Of a stretch of 64,000 nucleotides of DNA, positions 47,273 through 59,100 are shown piece by piece; positions within the stretch are counted from its first letter, which is position 1, and each line of letters begins with the position of its first letter. Under the pieces are notes generated by a model. That model ran no database searches, was not told the DNA's origin, and was given only the letters and a program-made list of their open reading frames with translations. This DNA is from Candidatus Promineofilum glycogenicum (lineage in GTDB: Bacteria > Chloroflexota > Anaerolineae > Promineifilales > Promineifilaceae): assembly GCA_016707605.1 (NCBI GenBank), contig JADJHJ010000006.1, positions 62,001 to 126,000 of the forward strand. The letters are read 5' to 3'. The position numbers and the translations under genes were made by a program.

Positions 47273-48657
47273 TGCGATTCTTGTCTCCTGAGGCAGATGG
47301 ACGGCAGCGCCGCGTCGAGCGCGCCGGCCGATTGAGTGCAGAACGCCGGGCGGCTGATCGCCTGACGGGTGGGGGTGGCCAGGCCAACCGCGGCGGCGGT
47401 GGTGACCGCGCCTCCGGTTGGCGTGGCCGTGGCCCGCGCCTCTTCCGGGGCGATGGTGACGGACACGGCCGACGGCTGGATGGAGCGAATCTCGATGCCG
47501 CGGTCGGGCACGATCACGTCCGGCTCGATGGAGTACGTCCCCGCCCCCAGGCCGAACAGGTCGAGGATGACCCGCACGTCGCTCTCGGCCAGGGTGTCGA
47601 GCACCGGCAGCGGCCCGAAGATGACCACGCGCACCTGCGCCGGCTCCACGGTGGCCATGAAGCCGCTGCGCAGCCCGCGCCGCTCCGGCACGCGGATGAA
47701 GGTGCTGGTCGTCAGGATCGGCTCGATCTCGATGGTGACAGTCACGATCTGCTCCGGGTCGACGGTGACGCCCTCGGCCAGGTCGAGCACAGCCGCCTGC
47801 TCCCACGTCTGCGTCAGGCCGTTGATGTCGATCGGCTCCGTCCGTACGCTCGACAGCAGGTTTACCAGCGCCGGGCGACCCTCTACCAACACGCTGGGCG
47901 GGTTGGCGGTGACGCTGAGCAGGCGATAGCCGGGGGCCGGCTCGCCGGTCCAGACGACCGTCACCAGCTTGTCGGCGAAACCGGCCGCTTCCTCGACCGG
48001 AACCGTCACCGTCACCTCATCGCGGCTCAGGGTCAGGCCGGTGACGCTGGCCACGCGGCCGGAGCGATCATAGAAGATGGGCTGCGACGTTTCGACCAGC
48101 GTCTCGGCCGTGCTGTTGAGGAAGACCGTCACCAGGGCGAAGTCGAGTTCGCTGACGAGGCTTTCCGGCCCGGAGACACGGATGGTGGGCGGATCGAGCA
48201 GCGGCTCGCCCTGGTTGTGGCCGCGGGCAACCGCGCCGCGCAGGTCCAACTCCACCGGCACGTCGCGCGTCACCTGCTGCTCCAGCAGCACGTCGATCGC
48301 TTCCGGCGTGATGAAGGAGATGGTCGCGCCCGGCCGGCTGCCGGTGACAACGATCTCGACCGACACCGTCTCGCCCGACGGCACGTCGCTCAGGTCGGCC
48401 GTGGCCGCGAAATCCTCCGGCGTCAGCGCCTGTAAGACGGAGTCCGGCCCCTCCAGACGAATCTGCACCTGTTGGCGCGGGTCGGCGTCGACCATCACCG
48501 CTCCAGACGGCAAGCCGACGAACTCCAGCGGCACCTCCAGGAAGCGCGTCTGCACCGGGTCTTGGGCCTGCGAGGCGTTGGTCCAGATGGCAATGGCCAG
48601 GACGAGCGCCAGCAGAAAGGAGCCGATGGTGGTCAGAATGTCACCCGCGCGGTTCAC
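47269..48657 (-). CDS. cdaR: YbbR-domain protein, CdaA regulator-like
   Basis: 462 residues. One N-terminal transmembrane helix (ILTTIGSFLLALVLAIAIWTNAS) is followed by about four YbbR beta-domains outside the membrane (for example RFLEVPLEFVGLPSGAVMVDADPRQQVQIRLEGPDSVLQALTPEDFAATADLSD and VTVVWTGEPAPGYRLLSVTANPPSVLVEGRP), with a Thr/Ala-rich tail. CdaR-type proteins bind and tune the diadenylate cyclase CdaA. Its gene overlaps cdaA by 17 bp and der by 4 bp, indicating tight coupling of all three. Confidence 0.88.
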   Translation of the reverse strand: MNRAGDILTTIGSFLLALVLAIAIWTNASQAQDPVQTRFLEVPLEFVGLPSGAVMVDADPRQQVQIRLEGPDSVLQALTPEDFAATADLSDVPSGETVSVEIVVTGSRPGATISFITPEAIDVLLEQQVTRDVPVELDLRGAVARGHNQGEPLLDPPTIRVSGPESLVSELDFALVTVFLNSTAETLVETSQPIFYDRSGRVASVTGLTLSRDEVTVTVPVEEAAGFADKLVTVVWTGEPAPGYRLLSVTANPPSVLVEGRPALVNLLSSVRTEPIDINGLTQTWEQAAVLDLAEGVTVDPEQIVTVTIEIEPILTTSTFIRVPERRGLRSGFMATVEPAQVRVVIFGPLPVLDTLAESDVRVILDLFGLGAGTYSIEPDVIVPDRGIEIRSIQPSAVSVTIAPEEARATATPTGGAVTTAAAVGLATPTRQAISRPAFCTQSAGALDAALPSICLRRQESQ

Positions 48658-49462
48658 GTGACTCCCTCCCCAGAATGGGTTGGCGCGGGCCGGTCAGCAG
48701 GGCGTGGAGGATGCTATCCAGCCGGGCGATCTCCTGGCGGCGTAGGATGCGGCCGTTGTGGGCGATGGACACCTGGCCCGTCTCCTCTGACACGACCACG
48801 GCCACGGCATCGCTGACCTCGCTAATGCCCAGCGCGGCGCGGTGGCGCAGCCCCATCTGCCGGTCGGACAGGCTGCTGGTGGACAGGGGCAGCACGCAGG
48901 CGGCGGCCGCCAGCCGGTCGCCGCGGACGATGATCGCGCCGTCGTGCAGTTCGGTGTGCTTGTTGAAGATGGTCAGGAACAGCTCCGGCGAGGGCGTGGC
49001 GTCGAGCTTGACGCCGGTGTCGACGTACTCCTGTAGCCCCGTGTCCTGCTCAAAGACGACCAGCGCGCCGTGGCGGCGCTGCGAGAGGCGCAGCGCGGCA
49101 TCCTTGAAGGTCATGACGACGGGGTTGATCTCGTCGCGGCGGAAGAAGCGCAGGTAGCGCCCGGCCAGCCCTAGCTGCTCCAGCGCCCGGCGCAACTCTG
49201 GCTGGAAGATGACCGGGATGGCCAGCAGCAACACGGGCAGCATGTTGTCCACTAGCCAGGTGAAGCCACGCAACTCGAAAATCTGGGCCAGAACGAAGAT
49301 GATGGCCGTCAGCACCAGCAAGCCGCGCAACAACTGCACCGCGCGCGTGCCGCGGATGAGCATCAGCACGCCGAAGATGATCAGGGTGACGAGCAGAATG
49401 TCAATGACATCGACGATGCGGATGAGGGCCAGGCGTTCCAGTAATGTGTCGAAGAGTTCCAA
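48641..49462 (-). CDS. cdaA: diadenylate cyclase CdaA
   Basis: 273 residues, making c-di-AMP from two ATP. Three N-terminal membrane helices (IVDVIDILLVTLIIFGVLMLIRGT, LLRGLLVLTAIIFVLAQIF, MLPVLLLAIPVIF) precede the DAC domain. The catalytic motifs are ELHDGAIIVRGDRL (DGA) and MGLRHRAALGISEVSDAVAVVVSEETG (RHR). c-di-AMP controls osmolyte and potassium balance and cell-wall growth. The following gene encodes the YbbR partner and overlaps by 17 bp. Confidence 0.94.
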   Translation of the reverse strand: MELFDTLLERLALIRIVDVIDILLVTLIIFGVLMLIRGTRAVQLLRGLLVLTAIIFVLAQIFELRGFTWLVDNMLPVLLLAIPVIFQPELRRALEQLGLAGRYLRFFRRDEINPVVMTFKDAALRLSQRRHGALVVFEQDTGLQEYVDTGVKLDATPSPELFLTIFNKHTELHDGAIIVRGDRLAAAACVLPLSTSSLSDRQMGLRHRAALGISEVSDAVAVVVSEETGQVSIAHNGRILRRQEIARLDSILHALLTGPRQPILGRESREPRG

Positions 49463-49482
49463 GAGCGTGCTCGAACCGGACT

Positions 49483-49600
49483 AGTTGTCAGTTGTCGGTT
49501 GTCGGTTGTCAGTAGCAGAGGGTTGTTGATCGTTATTCGTTGATCACAATCTCAACTAACCACTGACAACTATCAACTGCCAACTATCAACTACCAACTA
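49483..49600. repeat. palindromic repeat, AGTTGTCAGTTGTCGGTTG family
   Basis: TAGTTGTCAGTTGTCGGTTG (49482 onward) is mirrored by CAACTATCAACTGCCAACTA and relatives near 49567-49600, about 60 bp apart. The interior has GTTGTTGATCGTTATTCGTTG. It separates the cdaA operon from the cyclase pair. Confidence 0.65.
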
Positions 49601-49667
49601 ACGGGCGCAAGTATACCACAGCCGCCAACGGACGAAAGCGACGATTGCCCGGCGGCCGGGCGGCGGG

Positions 49668-52600
49668 TCAGCGGCGGCCGGCGCGCCAGGTGGCCTCGTC
49701 GCTGCGCCCCTGGCGGCGCAGAACGCGGGCCAACAGGGCGTAAGCCTCGTCCAGATAGAGCCAGGTGCCCAACCGCTGGGTGTCCTCGGCGGCGGCGATG
49801 ACCCCGCGCAGCGTCGCCTCGGCCGCCTCAGCCCGATCGCGGGCCAGCAGCGCCTCGGCCAGCGCCAGCCGGCAGAGCAGGCGCAGGTAGCGGTTGCCGG
49901 TCGTCTCGGCCAGCGCCCCGGCCTCCTCCAGATGGGCCACGGCGGCCTCGGCCCGCCCGGCGCGACAGACGGCCAGCCCCAGCAGCCGCAACGCCTCGGC
50001 CGCGCCGTCCAGATCGCCCGCCGCCCGCCGCAGCGCCAGCGCCCGGCCCAGCGTCGTCTCGGCCGCGGCCACGTCGCCGCGCCGCAGCTGGGTCTCGCCC
50101 AGCCACGTCCACGCCTCGGCCGCCTCGTCGGGCGCGCCGCGCTCCTCGCGGGCAGCGGCCAGCGCGGCCAGTTCGGTCGTCGCCGCGTCGGCCTCCGCTT
50201 CGTCCAGGGCGGCGCGCAGGGCCAGGGCGCGGGCCAGTTCGCGCGGCGCGTCGAGCAGCCGGGCGCGCTCCACGGCCGCCGCTGCCGCCTGGCGCGCCTC
50301 GTCGGGCCGTGCCAGTTGCGCCGCCGCCTCGGCCCGCAGCCGCAGCGCCCGCGCCCACTCGATCTCTGCCCCACTCAGCCGCGCCAGTTGCTCGGCCCGC
50401 GCCGCGGCGGCCAGGGCGCTCTCGTGGTCGCCCAACTCGCGCAGCACGGCGGCCAGAGCGTATTCGGCCCGCGCCTGCCCCTGCAAGTTGCCGTCCAACT
50501 CAGCGATGCGCTGCATGGCGTGGTAGGTGTAGAGCGCCTCCACCAGCCGCCCGCGCAACTGCAACACCCGGCCCAGCCGCTCCTGTACGTTCAGCCGCAG
50601 GTCGAGGAACTGCGGCAACTCCTTCAGCAGTTCCAGCGCCTTGCGATAGGTGTCGATGGCGCTGCCCGGCTTATACTGCTCGGCCGCCCGCCGCGCGGCC
50701 AGTTCGTACAGTTGCGCCGCCTGGGCCGGCTGGCCGGCGCGCTCGTGGTGCTGGGCGATGGGCGCGGCGTACTCGGCCAGCCGCTCGCCGCTCTGCGCCT
50801 CCAGCCAGCGCGCGGCCTGCAAGTGGTAGCCCGGCCGGTCGCGCAGCAGGACGCTCTCGTAAGCCACTTCGCGCAGCACGGCGTGCTTGAACAGGTAGGC
50901 CTGGCTGCCGCCGAAGCCGGGCGACGGCGTGCGGTGGATCATGTCGCGCCGCTCCAGGGCTTGCAGCGCGGCGGCGATCTGTTCGGGCGCGAACGGGTTG
51001 CGCGCCGCGTCGTTGATCTGCTGCACGGCGCTGTCCCAAAACTCGTCGCCGACGACGGCCGCCTGCTGCAACGTCAGCCGTTCCAGCTCCGGCAGGCGGT
51101 CGAGGCGGGCCTGCAACACGCCGGTCAGCGTCGCCGGCACGCGCAACCGCGTCAGCTCGCGCGGCCGGAGCTGCCACTCCCCCTCGCCGGGGACGATGAT
51201 GCCGTCCTCGATCAGCACGCGCACCAACTCCTCGACGTAGAACGGGTTGCCGGCCGCCGAACGGACGATCAGCTCCAGCAGCGCCGGGGGAATGTCGGGC
51301 AACTTGCGCAGGATTTGCAGCACCAGGGCGCGGCTGTCGGCCTCGGTCAGCGGGGCCAGCGGCAGCCGCGCCGGCGCGGCGCTCTCCGCGCCCCACTCCG
51401 GCCACCGCTCGAACAGCAGCGGGCGGGCCAGACAGATCATCAACACCGGCGCGCCGGTCGTCTGCGCCGACAGACGCTCCAGCAGGGCCAGCGAGTCGTC
51501 GTCGGCCCAGTGGATGTCCTCCAGGATGAACAGCGTCGCCGCCGCGCGCCGGGCGACGGCCACGAAGTAGGCCAGCAGCGCCTCGACCGCCCGCTCGCGC
51601 CGCGCCGCGCGTTCGGGCGCGCTGGCGTCGTCGTCGGGCGGGGTGGCCAGGCCGACCAGTTGGGCGATGAGCCGCGCCCGCTCGGCCATACCGCCGCGGT
51701 CGGCCCCCGGCCGCGCCCCACGCCCCCGCCCCAGCGCCGCCAGCGCGCCGGCCAGCTTGGCCTCGATCTGCCTGGCTCCATCCCCCTCTTCGATGCGGAA
51801 GTGATCGACAACCAGATCGCGCAGCAGGCCGTAGGGCACTTCCATGAGCCGCTGGTCGGTACGCCCCTGGAACAGCGCGGCCTTGATGGGAAAGCTTTCC
51901 AGCCAACGGCTGAACTCACCCACCAGGCGCGACTTGCCCACGCCGGCCTCGCCCACGACGGTGATCAACCGGCCGCGGCCGGTCTGGGCGGTGTCGCGCA
52001 TGGCCGTCTGCAACACGGCCATCTCGGCATCGCGGCCGATCATCGGCACGCGCACTCCCTCCAGCCCGTCGCCGCCGGGGAAGAAGACGCGCGGCCGCGA
52101 ACCGACGACGCGATAGGCGGTCACCGGCATCTGCCGCCCTTTGACGGCCACCGATCCCAGCGGCTCGACGCGGAAGAGGTGGCTCACCAGGCGGTAGGTG
52201 TCGTGGGCCACGTAGACGCCGCCCTCGGCCGCGGCCTCCTTCAGCCGGCTGGCGACGTTGACCGTGTCGCCGATGGCCGTCTGCCCGGCGTCGGAGCCGA
52301 CCTGCCCCAGCGAGACCGGCCCGGTGTTGAGGCCGATGCGGATGACCAGGTCGCGCCGCTTATCCGGCGGCGTGGCGGCGCTGCTTAGCGTCGCCAGCGC
52401 CTCGCCGGCCAGTTCGCGCATGGCGATGGCGCAGCGCACGGCCCGCTCCGGGTCGTTCTCGCGCGCCGCGGGCACGCCGAAGATGCCCATGACCACGTCG
52501 CCCATGTGCTTATCGACGATGCCGCCGTGGGCGAAGATCGTCTCGTCCAGTTGCCGCCACAGCAGGTCGATCTGGCGCAGGCGTTCGGTGTTGTGGGTGG

Positions 52601-52826
52601 CTCCAGCCAGGCGGGTGAAGCCGTCGATGGCCGCGAAGAGGACGGTGACTTGCTTGCGCTGCTCCCCCGACCGGCGCGACGGGGCGGCCGTCGCGGTCGG
52701 CTCGGCCGGCAGCGCCGCCAGCCGCTCCTGGAGCACGCTGAGCACCGTCTCAGCCGCGTCGCCGAAGCGCGCGCGCTGGCCGGAGAACTGAGTGATAGCC
52801 TCGTGGAGTTGGTCGCGGGTCAACAT
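49668..52826 (-). CDS. class III nucleotidyl cyclase-AAA ATPase-TPR protein, C2-like half
   Basis: 1052 residues. The cyclase homology domain (about 55-230) reads QVTVLFAAIDGFTRLAGA, VDKHMGDVVMGIFGVP, IRIGLNTGPVSLGQVG and IGDTVNVASRLKEAA. The first metal Asp (normally FADI) is Ala, while the substrate Lys (KHMGD), second metal Asp, and the Asp, Asn and Arg of GDTVNVASR are all present, as in C2-type domains. An AAA ATPase follows with Walker A GEAGVGKSRLV (about 290-300) and LFILEDIHWADDDSLALLE, then a TPR-rich half. The ATG at 52826 lies 7 bp after the stop of the neighbouring cyclase gene. The two may form one enzyme; the neighbour lacks exactly what this one has. Confidence 0.85.
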   Translation of the reverse strand: MLTRDQLHEAITQFSGQRARFGDAAETVLSVLQERLAALPAEPTATAAPSRRSGEQRKQVTVLFAAIDGFTRLAGATHNTERLRQIDLLWRQLDETIFAHGGIVDKHMGDVVMGIFGVPAARENDPERAVRCAIAMRELAGEALATLSSAATPPDKRRDLVIRIGLNTGPVSLGQVGSDAGQTAIGDTVNVASRLKEAAAEGGVYVAHDTYRLVSHLFRVEPLGSVAVKGRQMPVTAYRVVGSRPRVFFPGGDGLEGVRVPMIGRDAEMAVLQTAMRDTAQTGRGRLITVVGEAGVGKSRLVGEFSRWLESFPIKAALFQGRTDQRLMEVPYGLLRDLVVDHFRIEEGDGARQIEAKLAGALAALGRGRGARPGADRGGMAERARLIAQLVGLATPPDDDASAPERAARRERAVEALLAYFVAVARRAAATLFILEDIHWADDDSLALLERLSAQTTGAPVLMICLARPLLFERWPEWGAESAAPARLPLAPLTEADSRALVLQILRKLPDIPPALLELIVRSAAGNPFYVEELVRVLIEDGIIVPGEGEWQLRPRELTRLRVPATLTGVLQARLDRLPELERLTLQQAAVVGDEFWDSAVQQINDAARNPFAPEQIAAALQALERRDMIHRTPSPGFGGSQAYLFKHAVLREVAYESVLLRDRPGYHLQAARWLEAQSGERLAEYAAPIAQHHERAGQPAQAAQLYELAARRAAEQYKPGSAIDTYRKALELLKELPQFLDLRLNVQERLGRVLQLRGRLVEALYTYHAMQRIAELDGNLQGQARAEYALAAVLRELGDHESALAAAARAEQLARLSGAEIEWARALRLRAEAAAQLARPDEARQAAAAAVERARLLDAPRELARALALRAALDEAEADAATTELAALAAAREERGAPDEAAEAWTWLGETQLRRGDVAAAETTLGRALALRRAAGDLDGAAEALRLLGLAVCRAGRAEAAVAHLEEAGALAETTGNRYLRLLCRLALAEALLARDRAEAAEATLRGVIAAAEDTQRLGTWLYLDEAYALLARVLRRQGRSDEATWRAGRR

Positions 52827-52833
52827 CGGTGGC

Positions 52834-55147
<2,314 letters not shown>

Positions 55148-55154
55148 ACCAAGT

Positions 55155-55160
55155 ATTATA
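55155..55160 (-). promoter_or_regulatory. -10 box of leaderless promoter for the cyclase pair
   Basis: On the minus strand TATAAT, seven bases (ACTTGGT), then the GTG start at 55147. No ribosome-binding sequence fits. Confidence 0.5.
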
Positions 55161-55282
55161 TAAATGGTCTTGCCCACACGCGAACCGACCCGGCCGGCAG
55201 CGCCTTTCAGTCGTCCATTGTGACCTGACAGGTAGGCGGCCGGCGGTCTCATACCTGCGGAGGTGTGGCGGCGCCCGGGCGG

Positions 55283-55322
<40 letters not shown>

Positions 55323-55371
55323 GGCACATTCGCAAGACGACGGCCCGCCGGTTGTCATGCCTGGTTAGAGA

Positions 55372-58300
55372 ATGAAGCTCCAGAAACTCAGCCTCCAGGG
55401 GTACAAGACGTTCGCCTCGCGCACGGAGTTCGTGTTTGACGACGGCATCACGGCCATCGTCGGGCCGAACGGCAGCGGCAAGAGCAACATCGCCGACGCG
55501 CTGCGCTGGGTGCTGGGCGAGCAGAGCTACAGCACCTTGCGCGCCCGGCGCTCGGCCGACATGATCTTCGCCGGCAGCCAGCAGCGCGCGCGCGCCGGCA
55601 TGGCCCAGGCGACCATCACCCTCGACAACAGCGACGGCTGGCTGCCCATCGACTTCAGCGAGGTCGAGATCACCCGCCGCGCCTTCCGCTCCGGCGACAA
55701 CGAGTACCTGATCAACGGCCGCCACGTGCGCCTGAAGGACGTGGCCGACCTGCTGGCCACCAGCGGCCTGGCCGAGCGCACCTACACCATCGTCGGCCAG
55801 GGACTCGTCGACCAGGCCCTCTCGCTGCGCTCCGACGAGCGACGGGCGCTGTTCGAGGAGGCGGCCGGCATCACCCACTACAAGACGCGGCGGGCCGAAA
55901 CACTGCGCCGGCTGGAGGAGACGCAGCGCAACCTCCAGCGCGTGCAGGACATCCTGGAGGAGTTGCGCCCGCGCCTGGCCTCGCTGCGGCGACAGGCGAC
56001 GCGGACGCGCAACTTCGAGCAGATCTCGGCCGACCTGCGCGAACTGCTGCGCGTCTGGTACGGCTACAAGTGGGAGCAGGCCAAGGGCGATCTGCGCGCC
56101 GCCCGCCAGGCCGCCGACGCGGCGACGACGGCCTGGACGGCCGCCCGCGACGCCCTACTGGCCCACCAGAGCCGCATCGACGAGGCGCAGCGGCGGCTGG
56201 CCGAGGCGCAGCGCGCCGCCGGCCAACACCAAGCCACGCGCGACCAACTGCGCCAGCAGACCGAGGCCGCCCACCGCCGCCAGGCCGTGGCCCGCGAGCG
56301 CCGCGCCGCGCTGGAGCGGCAGTTGGCCGAGGCCGAAGCCGAGCGCCCGCTGCTGGAGGCCCAGGCCGCCGCCGCGCATGAGGCCATCGAGGCGGCCACG
56401 GCCGACTTGCTGGCGGCGCAAAACGAGCTACAAAGCCACGGCTTGGCCCTGACCGAGTTTCGCGCCGCCTTCGAGGGGCAACGGGCCGAGATCGCCCGCC
56501 GCCGCGCCGCCGTCGGCCGGCTGGAGGCCGAGGCGTGGCAGGCCCAGACGGCGCTGGCCCAGGCCCAGGGGCAACTGGCCCAACTGCGCGAGCGGCTGGC
56601 CGAGCAGGCCCCGGCCGACGCGCTGCCTGCCGACGAGAACGAAGCCGACACCGCCGAACTGGCCCAACTGGAGACCGTCGCCGCCGAGGCTCGCGCCGCC
56701 GTGACCCAGTGGCAGACGGCGCGCGAAAGTGAGAGCCGCGGCCGCGGGGCGGAGATCGGCCGCCTGAAGGAGTTGCGCCGCGCCGCCCACGACGCCGACA
56801 GCGACCTCAACCGCCGCCGCCAGGAGCTGGCCCGGCAGGAGGAGCGTGTCGCCCTGCTCGACCGGCAGCGCCAGCGGGCCATTCCCCTCGACGCGGCGCG
56901 GGTCGTCGGCCAGTTGGCCGGGCTGTTGCGCATTCCCCCGGCCCACGAGACGGCCGTCACCGCCGCGCTGGGCGAGCGGCTGGCCGCCTGGCTGGTGACC
57001 GACGCCGACAGCCTGTGGCGGGCCGTGGACGACGCCCGCCGCGCTCGCCGCGGCGACGACGGCGAGACGCGCCTGATGCTGCTGGCCGCCGACGCACCGC
57101 CCACCGGCCAGCGCCCAGCCGTGGACGGGCAGCCGGGCGTTATCGGCTGGGCCGGCGACCGGGTGGCGTACGACGAAGCCGCCGCGCCGCTGGTCGGGCA
57201 GTTGCTCGGCCGGCTGCTGCTGGTTGAAGACGCCGCCGCCGCCTATCGTCTGGCCCACGACTGGCCGCCGGGCTTCGCCGCCGTCGCGCCCGATGGCGTG
57301 GTCGTCCACAGCGGCGGCCTGGTCGAAGTCAATGGCGGCGCGGCCGGCGATCTGCTGGCCCGCGAGAGCCGCCGCCGCGAGGCCACAGCCGCTTTGGAGA
57401 GCGTGCGGGCGGCGCTGGCGGCGGCCGAGGCCGCCGCCGCCGAACGGGCCGCGGCCATTGACGCACTGCAGGAGGGCGTGGACGGCCGCGCCCAGGAAGA
57501 GCGCCGCCTGAGCCGCCTGGAGAGCGAGGCCGCCGCCCGGCTGACGCAGGCCCGCGGCCAACTCGACCGCGCTCGCCAGCAGCGCGACTTCGCCGCCCGC
57601 CGCCGCGCCGAGCGCGAGGCGACGACCCGGCAGCTTCAGACGCGCATCGCCCAGACCGAAGCCGCCTTGGCCCGCCAGACGGAGCAGGCCGCGGCCACCG
57701 ACACCGCCCTGACCGAAGCCCGCGCCCAACTGGCCGATCTGCCCGTGGGCGAGGCTGAGCAGCAACAACAGAGCTTGCGGCAGGCGCTGGCCGCGGCGCA
57801 GACCATCCTGGCCGGGCGGCAGGCGGTCGTCGACAGCCGCCGGGCGACGCTGAACCAGGCCGACGGCCAACTCGACCGCCTGCGCCGGCGCATCGACGGG
57901 CTGCGCGCCCAACTGGCCGAGACGAACGAGGAAGACGAGGCGGCGCTGGTGGTGGCCGAGCGCCAACTGGCCGAAGTCGAGGCGGCCCTGGCTCCGCTGC
58001 TGGCGGCCATCGAGGCCGACCGCGTGCTGCTGGCCCGCTTACAGATCGACCTGAATCCGCGCCAGCGCCACGCCCACGAGCTGGAGACGCAACTGACCCA
58101 GACCCATCTGCGGCTGACCCAGCACGAGAACCAGATCGAGGCCCTGCAGGAGCGCATCCGCGCCGATCTGGGTCTGGTGGCTCTCAGCTACGACGCCGAG
58201 CAGACGGGGGCAACGCCGCTGCCCATGCGCGAGGTCGTGGCCGAACTGCCGGCCGTGGCCGAACTGCCGGCGGATATTGAGGAGAATATCCACCACTTCC

Positions 58301-58938
58301 GCGGCCAGTTGCAGCGCATGGGGCCGATCAACCCCGACGCCCCGGCCGAACTGGCGACCACCGAGGAGCGCTACGAGTTCATGACCCAGCAGGTGGGCGA
58401 CCTGAGCGAGACCGACGCCCGGCTGCGGGCGGTCATCGCCGAATTGGACCAGTTGACCTCGGCCGCCTTCGCCAAGACGGTCGAGCAGGTCAACGGCATC
58501 TTCGACCAGACGTTCCGCCAACTGTTCGGCGGCGGCTCCGGAAGGCTGGCCATGACCGACCCCGACGACCCGACGACCAGCGGCGTGGAGATCATCGCCC
58601 GGCTGCCCAACCGGCGCGAGCAGGGGTTGGCCCTGCTGTCGGGCGGCGAGCGGTCGCTGACGGCCGCGGCGCTCATCTTCGCCCTGCTGCGCGTGTCGCC
58701 GCCCCCCTTCTGCGTCCTCGACGAGGTCGACGCCGCGCTGGACGAGGCCAACGTCACCCGCTTCCGCGACCTGCTGACCGAGTTGAGCCACCACACGCAG
58801 TTCATCCTCATCACCCACAACCGCGGCACCGTGCAGGCGGCCCACACGCTCTATGGCGTCAGTATGCAGCCCGACAGCTCCAGCCAGGTCATCTCCATCA
58901 AGCCCGAAGAGTACGCCGCCCAGGCTCATGCCGAGTAA
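55372..58938 (+). CDS. smc: chromosome segregation protein SMC
   Basis: 1188 residues, full length for bacterial SMC, the ATPase core of the SMC-ScpAB condensin. The head starts MKLQKLSLQGYKTFASRTEFVFDDGITAIVGPNGSGKSNIADALRWVLGEQS (Walker A, about 32-40). QGLVDQALSLRSDERRALFEEAAGITHYKTRR follows, then long coiled coils very rich in Ala, Arg and Glu around a hinge (about 505-660, AARVVGQLAGLLRIPPAHETAVTAALGERL...). The C-terminal head has signature LLSGGERSLTAAALIFALLRV and Walker B PPFCVLDEVDAALDEANVTRF. ATG at 55372 has only a weak upstream GAGA. No scpA or scpB is in the window. Confidence 0.95.
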   Translation: MKLQKLSLQGYKTFASRTEFVFDDGITAIVGPNGSGKSNIADALRWVLGEQSYSTLRARRSADMIFAGSQQRARAGMAQATITLDNSDGWLPIDFSEVEITRRAFRSGDNEYLINGRHVRLKDVADLLATSGLAERTYTIVGQGLVDQALSLRSDERRALFEEAAGITHYKTRRAETLRRLEETQRNLQRVQDILEELRPRLASLRRQATRTRNFEQISADLRELLRVWYGYKWEQAKGDLRAARQAADAATTAWTAARDALLAHQSRIDEAQRRLAEAQRAAGQHQATRDQLRQQTEAAHRRQAVARERRAALERQLAEAEAERPLLEAQAAAAHEAIEAATADLLAAQNELQSHGLALTEFRAAFEGQRAEIARRRAAVGRLEAEAWQAQTALAQAQGQLAQLRERLAEQAPADALPADENEADTAELAQLETVAAEARAAVTQWQTARESESRGRGAEIGRLKELRRAAHDADSDLNRRRQELARQEERVALLDRQRQRAIPLDAARVVGQLAGLLRIPPAHETAVTAALGERLAAWLVTDADSLWRAVDDARRARRGDDGETRLMLLAADAPPTGQRPAVDGQPGVIGWAGDRVAYDEAAAPLVGQLLGRLLLVEDAAAAYRLAHDWPPGFAAVAPDGVVVHSGGLVEVNGGAAGDLLARESRRREATAALESVRAALAAAEAAAAERAAAIDALQEGVDGRAQEERRLSRLESEAAARLTQARGQLDRARQQRDFAARRRAEREATTRQLQTRIAQTEAALARQTEQAAATDTALTEARAQLADLPVGEAEQQQQSLRQALAAAQTILAGRQAVVDSRRATLNQADGQLDRLRRRIDGLRAQLAETNEEDEAALVVAERQLAEVEAALAPLLAAIEADRVLLARLQIDLNPRQRHAHELETQLTQTHLRLTQHENQIEALQERIRADLGLVALSYDAEQTGATPLPMREVVAELPAVAELPADIEENIHHFRGQLQRMGPINPDAPAELATTEERYEFMTQQVGDLSETDARLRAVIAELDQLTSAAFAKTVEQVNGIFDQTFRQLFGGGSGRLAMTDPDDPTTSGVEIIARLPNRREQGLALLSGGERSLTAAALIFALLRVSPPPFCVLDEVDAALDEANVTRFRDLLTELSHHTQFILITHNRGTVQAAHTLYGVSMQPDSSSQVISIKPEEYAAQAHAE

Positions 58939-58945
58939 GGGCCAG

Positions 58946-58986
58946 GAGGAGAGGGACGCGTTTCTCTGCGTTCCTCTCCTCTTCAA
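58946..58986 (+). terminator. probable terminator after smc
   Basis: GAGGAGAGGGACG, loop, CGTTCCTCTCCTC, then TTC. The 13-bp stem has one G-U pair, and the T tract is weak. Confidence 0.5.
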
Positions 58987-59009
58987 TTGCCCATCCGCCC
59001 CGCCTCTCT

Positions 59010-59015
59010 TATAAT
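59010..59015 (+). promoter_or_regulatory. -10 box of the tpiA promoter
   Basis: CTCTTATAATCGTCG lies about 85 bp before the tpiA ATG, with AAGGAAG near 59081 as ribosome-binding candidate. No good -35 is seen. Confidence 0.4.
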
Positions 59016-59100
59016 CGTCGCCAGTCAAGCGAATTGACGCGCCGACGCTGCCCCTTCGCCAACCCGGCGCGCCCAACCCTAAGGAAGTGACCAACACATC

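Noticed and set aside
47272..48435. Plus-strand open frame of 387 codons opposite the YbbR gene
   Set aside because: The translation is Arg/Gly/Asp/His-rich with no recognisable domain. The minus strand has a clear YbbR protein overlapping cdaA and der.
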